Source: Ruegeria sp. AD91A (GTDB lineage: Bacteria; Pseudomonadota; Alphaproteobacteria; Rhodobacterales; Rhodobacteraceae). From it: a DNA stretch of 64,000 nt. A program made the position numbers and the translations under genes. The DNA lies in assembly GCF_003443535.1 (NCBI RefSeq), contig NZ_CP031946.1, positions 1-64,000 of the forward strand. The letters run 5' to 3'. This document shows positions 60,494 through 64,000 of this stretch, one piece after another; within the stretch, counting starts at the first letter, position 1; every line of letters begins with the position of its first letter. The notes beneath the pieces are model-generated. The model saw only the letters and a list, made by a program, of their open reading frames with translations. It was not told where the DNA came from and did no database searches.

Positions 60494-62557
60494 ATGACCA
60501 CCCAAAACAACCTCAACGATCCGGTCGAAGCCTATGAAGGCATCCTGGAACACCCCGAAACCGACCGCCAGAAAGTCGCAGTTGCGATCGATGCCGGGGT
60601 CAAGGCGGTGGGTCATGTGGTCATGTGGGCCAATGTCCTGCTGATGGGCGCGATCTTTGCACAGGTCTCGCTGCGTTACCTGTTCAGCCAGAACTATCCC
60701 AAGTTGGACGAGATTCAGTGGCACTCCTACGGGATCGTCACGATGATCGGCATCTCATACGCTCTGATCACCGACAGCCATGTGCGCGTGGACGTCTTGC
60801 ATATGCAACTGTCACGCCGCGCGCAGCGGATCATCGAGGTGATCGGCATCCTGACCCTGCTGACCCCGTTCATCTATCTGATGGTCGATCAGGGCTATGA
60901 CTATTTCTACGAAAGCCTTCGCGTCAACGAACGCTCTGACAGCCCCACCGGCCTGCCTGCGCGTTGGGCCTTCAAGGCGGTCATTCCCATCAGCTTTGTT
61001 CTGTTGGCACTGGCCGCGTTGGCACGCTTGATCCACGACGGGCACGCGTTGATGTACGGACCGGCCTCGGAACGTGAAGGCGCGCCACTGCGCCGTATTC
61101 TTCTGGTGCTCGCCGTGTTCGCCGCCGTCTGTGTGGGCCTGACGTTCCTGGTCGAAACGACCGAGGAAAAGCTGGTCATCGCGATGTTCCTGACCTTCAT
61201 CGCGCTGCTCTTCACCGGCTACCCGGTCGCTTGGGTTCTGGCCGGTGTTGGAGTCTCCTATTGTGGTCTGGCCTACCTGTTCGACAACGATCTGATGCTG
61301 TGGACCGGGCTTGAGAGCACATTTACCGGTCTCGATTATCTGACGCTGGGCGCGGTTGTGAACCGGGTTTACGCGACCATGTCCAATGCGGTTCTGGTTG
61401 CCCTGCCGATGTTCATCTTCATGGGTCTTATGCTGGACGAATCCGGTGTGGCCGAGCGTCTGATGTCCTCGATGCAGCGTCTGTTCGGGACAGTGCGCGG
61501 AGGTCTGGCCATCACTGTGACCCTGATCGGGATCATTCTGGCGGCCTCGACCGGCATCATTGGTGCCTCGGTGGTTCTTCTGGGCGTGCTGTCGCTGCCG
61601 TCGATGATGCAGCAGAAATACCAGCCGACGCTGGCGGCGGGCGTGGTTTCGGCCTCGGGGACGCTGGGCATTCTGATCCCGCCCTCGATCATGCTGGTGA
61701 TCATGGCTGACCAGATGGCCCTGTCGGTGGGCGACCTGTTCATGGCGGCGGTGTTCCCGGGCGTGATCATAGGCGGCCTGTACCTGACCTATATCTTTAT
61801 CCTCGCGCTGGTGAAGCGCGACGCGGCCCCTGTGCCTGAGGGTGCCAAGGCGCCCGATTGGGCCGCCGTCAAGGATGTGCTGATCGCCGTCATCCCGACG
61901 CTGATGCTGATCCTTGCGGTACTGGGTTCGATCTTCGCCGGTCTGACAACGCCGACCGAGGCCTCGGGCATCGGCGCGCTGGGTGCCACCTTGCTGGCGT
62001 TGGGCTATCGCAAGCTGACGTTTGCCAAGCTGTGGAACGTGCTGGTTTCGACCTTCAACACCACCGCCTACATCTTTGCGATCTTCCTCGGCGCGACCGT
62101 GTTTTCCTATGTCCTGCGAGAACTGGGTGGGGACGAGTTGATCGAACATGTGGTGCAATCCACCGGCTTTGGAGCGAACGGCACCATCCTTTTCATCCTG
62201 TTCATCGTCTTCCTGCTGGGATTTGTGCTGGACTGGATCGAGATCACGCTGATCGTGCTGCCACTGATGCGCCCCATCGTGAACGGTCTGGGCATCGACA
62301 TCCCCGGCTTTGGCGTGCTGGATGAACCGGCACTGGTGTGGTTCGTGATCCTTGTCGCTGTGACGCTACAAACCAGCTTCCTGACGCCGCCCGTTGGCTT
62401 TGCCTTGTTCTACCTCAAAGGCGTTTGCCCGCCAGAGATCAAGCTGACGCATATCTACAAAGGCATCGTGCCCTTTGTTTTGCTGCAACTGACAGGACTC
62501 GCGCTGGTCTTCCTGTGGCCGACATTGGCCACATGGCTGCCGTCAGTCGCTTATTGA
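60494..62557 (+). CDS. Fused TRAP transporter small and large permease (DctQM)
   Basis: 687 residues from ATG 60494 (GAGGA 6 nt upstream; ATG 60488 is also in frame but too close). The first about 200 residues are the four-helix DctQ part (Trp-Ala-Asn-Val-Leu-Leu-Met-Gly, Ser-Leu-Arg-Tyr-Leu-Phe); the rest is the DctM part with 12 helices, including Gly-Ile-Ile-Gly-Ala-Ser and Ser-Gly-Thr-Leu-Gly-Ile-Leu-Ile-Pro-Pro-Ser. Imports lactate by sodium symport (inferred). It lies 12 nt before lldD. Confidence 0.93.
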   Translation: MTTQNNLNDPVEAYEGILEHPETDRQKVAVAIDAGVKAVGHVVMWANVLLMGAIFAQVSLRYLFSQNYPKLDEIQWHSYGIVTMIGISYALITDSHVRVDVLHMQLSRRAQRIIEVIGILTLLTPFIYLMVDQGYDYFYESLRVNERSDSPTGLPARWAFKAVIPISFVLLALAALARLIHDGHALMYGPASEREGAPLRRILLVLAVFAAVCVGLTFLVETTEEKLVIAMFLTFIALLFTGYPVAWVLAGVGVSYCGLAYLFDNDLMLWTGLESTFTGLDYLTLGAVVNRVYATMSNAVLVALPMFIFMGLMLDESGVAERLMSSMQRLFGTVRGGLAITVTLIGIILAASTGIIGASVVLLGVLSLPSMMQQKYQPTLAAGVVSASGTLGILIPPSIMLVIMADQMALSVGDLFMAAVFPGVIIGGLYLTYIFILALVKRDAAPVPEGAKAPDWAAVKDVLIAVIPTLMLILAVLGSIFAGLTTPTEASGIGALGATLLALGYRKLTFAKLWNVLVSTFNTTAYIFAIFLGATVFSYVLRELGGDELIEHVVQSTGFGANGTILFILFIVFLLGFVLDWIEITLIVLPLMRPIVNGLGIDIPGFGVLDEPALVWFVILVAVTLQTSFLTPPVGFALFYLKGVCPPEIKLTHIYKGIVPFVLLQLTGLALVFLWPTLATWLPSVAY

Positions 62558-62569
62558 GGAGCTATCGCC

Positions 62570-63721
62570 ATGCGTCTGAGCCAGTGTCATAACTTCCACG
62601 ATTTCCGGCGGCTGGCCAAGCAGCGGCTGCCGGGGCCGATCTTCAATTACATCGACGGCGGCGCGGATGACGAGGTGACGTATCGGGAAAACACCAAGGC
62701 GTTCGACCGCTGTGAGCTGCTTCCGTCAGTTTTGCGGGGGGTGGCGGATGTGGACATGTCCGTCACGGTGATGGGGCAGAAACTGGACATGCCGGTCTAT
62801 TGCTCGCCCACCGCGTTGCAGCGCCTGTTCCACCATCAGGGTGAACGCGCCGTCGCGGCAGCGGCAGAGAAATACGGTACCATGTTCGGAGTTTCCTCTC
62901 TGGGAACCGTCTCGCTGGAGGAGCTGCGCCGGAAACACAAGAACCCGCAGGTCTATCAATTCTACTTTCACAAGGATCGCGGGTTGAATGCCGCCATGAT
63001 GCAGCGCGCCAAAGAGGCGGGTGTCGAGGTCATGATGCTGACCGTCGACAGCATCACCGGTGGCAACCGCGAGCGTGATCTGCGTACCGGGTTCTCGATC
63101 CCGTTCCGATTGACGCTGGGCGGCATGATACAGTTTGCGATCAAGCCGATGTGGGGCATCAACTATGTCACCCATGAAAAGTTCCGGCTGCCTCAGCTTG
63201 AGGAACATGTGGATATGGGCGGTGGGGCCAGCTCGATCGGGGGGTATTTCACCGATATGCTCGATCCGTCGATGAACTGGGATGACGTGGCGCAGATGGT
63301 GCGCGACTGGGATGGTCAGTTCTGCCTGAAAGGGATCATGACCGTCGAAGATGCCAAACGCGCGGCTGAGATTGGTTGTACCGGCATCATCCTGTCGAAC
63401 CACGGTGGCCGCCAACTGGACGGATCGCGCACGCCGTTTGACCAGCTGGCCGAGATTGTAGATGCCGTTGGCGACAAGCTGGACGTGATGATGGACAGCG
63501 GCATTCAGCGTGGCACCCATGTGCTCAAGGCGCTTTCGATCGGGGCCAAAGCCGTGGGTATCGGGCGGCACTACCTGTATCCTCTGGCTGCCGCAGGGCA
63601 GGCTGGGGTCGAACGGGCCCTTGGGTTGATGCGTGCCGAGATCGAGCGCGACATGAAGTTGATGGGTGTCACCAGTGTTGGCCAGCTCAGCCGCGAGAAT
63701 ATTCGTTTCCGCAATCCCTAA
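62570..63721 (+). CDS. lldD: FMN-dependent L-lactate dehydrogenase (alpha-hydroxyacid oxidase family)
   Basis: 383 residues. Catalytic His278 and Arg281 in Ser-Asn-His-Gly-Gly-Arg-Gln-Leu-Asp-Gly-Ser, Lys254 in Phe-Cys-Leu-Lys, Tyr27 in Phe-Asn-Tyr-Ile-Asp-Gly-Gly, and Asp160 are present. Oxidises L-lactate to pyruvate, passing electrons to the quinone pool. It is 12 nt after the permease and 18 nt before dld. A related 2-hydroxyacid cannot be excluded. Confidence 0.92.
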   Translation: MRLSQCHNFHDFRRLAKQRLPGPIFNYIDGGADDEVTYRENTKAFDRCELLPSVLRGVADVDMSVTVMGQKLDMPVYCSPTALQRLFHHQGERAVAAAAEKYGTMFGVSSLGTVSLEELRRKHKNPQVYQFYFHKDRGLNAAMMQRAKEAGVEVMMLTVDSITGGNRERDLRTGFSIPFRLTLGGMIQFAIKPMWGINYVTHEKFRLPQLEEHVDMGGGASSIGGYFTDMLDPSMNWDDVAQMVRDWDGQFCLKGIMTVEDAKRAAEIGCTGIILSNHGGRQLDGSRTPFDQLAEIVDAVGDKLDVMMDSGIQRGTHVLKALSIGAKAVGIGRHYLYPLAAAGQAGVERALGLMRAEIERDMKLMGVTSVGQLSRENIRFRNP

Positions 63722-63739
63722 CCCGAAACGGGGGCCGAT

Positions 63740-64000
63740 ATGACCAATGACGCGTTGATCAAACATTTCCGCTCTATCGTCGGCACGCGTCACGTGCTGA
63801 TCGGAGCGCGCGCGACAGAGCGTTTTCGGCGCGGTTTCCGCTCGGGCGAGGGTGAGGCGCTGTGCGTCGTTCTGCCGGGGACTCTGCTGGAGCAATGGAA
63901 GATCCTACAAGCCTGCGTCGCAGCCGACAAGATCGTCATCATGCAGGCGGCCAATACTGGCCTGACCGAAGGGTCTACGCCGTCCGGCACCTATGACCGG
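63740..64000 (+). CDS. dld: Quinone-dependent D-lactate dehydrogenase, N-terminal part (cut by window edge)
   Basis: 87 codons from ATG 63740 run to the window end. The Phe-Arg-Ser-Gly-Glu-Gly-Glu-Ala-Leu, Pro-Gly-Thr-Leu-Leu-Glu-Gln-Trp and Ile-Val-Ile-Met-Gln-Ala-Ala-Asn-Thr-Gly-Leu-Thr-Glu-Gly-Ser-Thr-Pro segments match E. coli-type Dld closely, the FAD-binding start of that peripheral membrane enzyme. With lldD it lets the cell oxidise both lactate isomers. Confidence 0.88.
   Translation, partial: MTNDALIKHFRSIVGTRHVLIGARATERFRRGFRSGEGEALCVVLPGTLLEQWKILQACVAADKIVIMQAANTGLTEGSTPSGTYDR

Noticed and set aside
60812..62158. 448-residue antisense frame across the TRAP permease
   Set aside because: Shadow of dctQM, with low-complexity Gln/His/Arg composition and no family match.
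62726..63895. 389-residue antisense frame across lldD and dld
   Set aside because: Shadow of two well-supported genes with clear motifs.
1..64000. CRISPR arrays, tRNA/rRNA genes, insertion sequences or prophage
   Set aside because: No regularly spaced repeats, no tRNA cloverleaf, no transposase or integrase motifs were seen on either strand.

Overview
The window looks like a chromosomal segment of a marine alphaproteobacterium of the Rhodobacteraceae (Roseobacter group, close to Ruegeria/Silicibacter types). This rests on recognised family composition and gene order: a fused ATP sulfurylase/APS kinase, lgt-methyltransferase-pgeF, mce-DUF1467, a Hint-domain protein, several Lrp/AsnC regulators, a tandem of DUF6455-like proteins, an orphan GT-C-like membrane protein and a PutA without its own DNA-binding domain. 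There is no clear sign of recent transfer: no transposase, integrase, tRNA, rRNA, CRISPR array or phage block was seen. Genes are dense, on both strands, often with 1-8 nt ATGA/TGATG/GTGA overlaps.

Layout. 1-188 (-) is the start of a glycosyltransferase-like gene cut by the window edge. 316-5804 holds sat/cysC, a membrane redox-type class III cyclase, trxB and an Lrp regulator. 5924-7169 is a Hint-domain protein with a translationally coupled small ORF, and a probable 42-residue protein. 7437-10149 is the coupled lgt-methyltransferase-pgeF operon. 10247-14027 holds ubiK, ybjN, proC, csaA, a D-2-hydroxyacid dehydrogenase and tdk. 14382-16812 holds a helical HTH-like protein and a 600-residue GT-C-like membrane protein. 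16831-22669 is a FabH-like synthase divergent from a MarR-adaptor-RND efflux operon with a good operator palindrome between them. 22902-30674 holds carB, pabB, pabC-like, a CPBP membrane protein and aspS.

30727-39044 holds a response regulator with a tiny membrane ORF, mce, DUF1467, EI24, nitroreductase, DUF167, an M48 lipoprotein protease, a YigZ protein, three consecutive four-cysteine DUF6455-like proteins, a double CDGSH Fe-S protein, a small lipoprotein, a His/Lys-rich exported protein and rimO. 39139-45707 holds an AsmA protein and a capsule/lipopolysaccharide operon (kpsT-kpsE-kdsA-pgm) that lacks kpsM. 45954-53473 holds a family-4-like uracil-DNA glycosylase, SseB, YghU, YHS and DnaJ-domain proteins, metF/metR, suhB and rhomboid. 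53516-57505 is putA and its divergent Lrp-type regulator. 57518-58102 is a TPR protein. 58216-64000 is a lactate-utilisation block: GntR/FCD regulator, TRAP binding protein, fused TRAP permease, L-lactate dehydrogenase and the start of D-lactate dehydrogenase.

How genes work together. The last block is a self-contained transport and oxidation pathway for both lactate isomers, with repeated TGGTAAA elements that are the likely operator of the GntR protein. The putA/putR, metF/metR and fabH-like/marR divergons each carry an inverted repeat suited to the adjacent regulator. The best candidates for something under-described are the tandem DUF6455-like trio, the Hint protein with its coupled 71-residue partner, the heme/ferredoxin/cyclase fusion, the long cytosolic N-terminus of the KpsE-like protein, and several small ORFs. 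No obvious new defence or mobile system was found.
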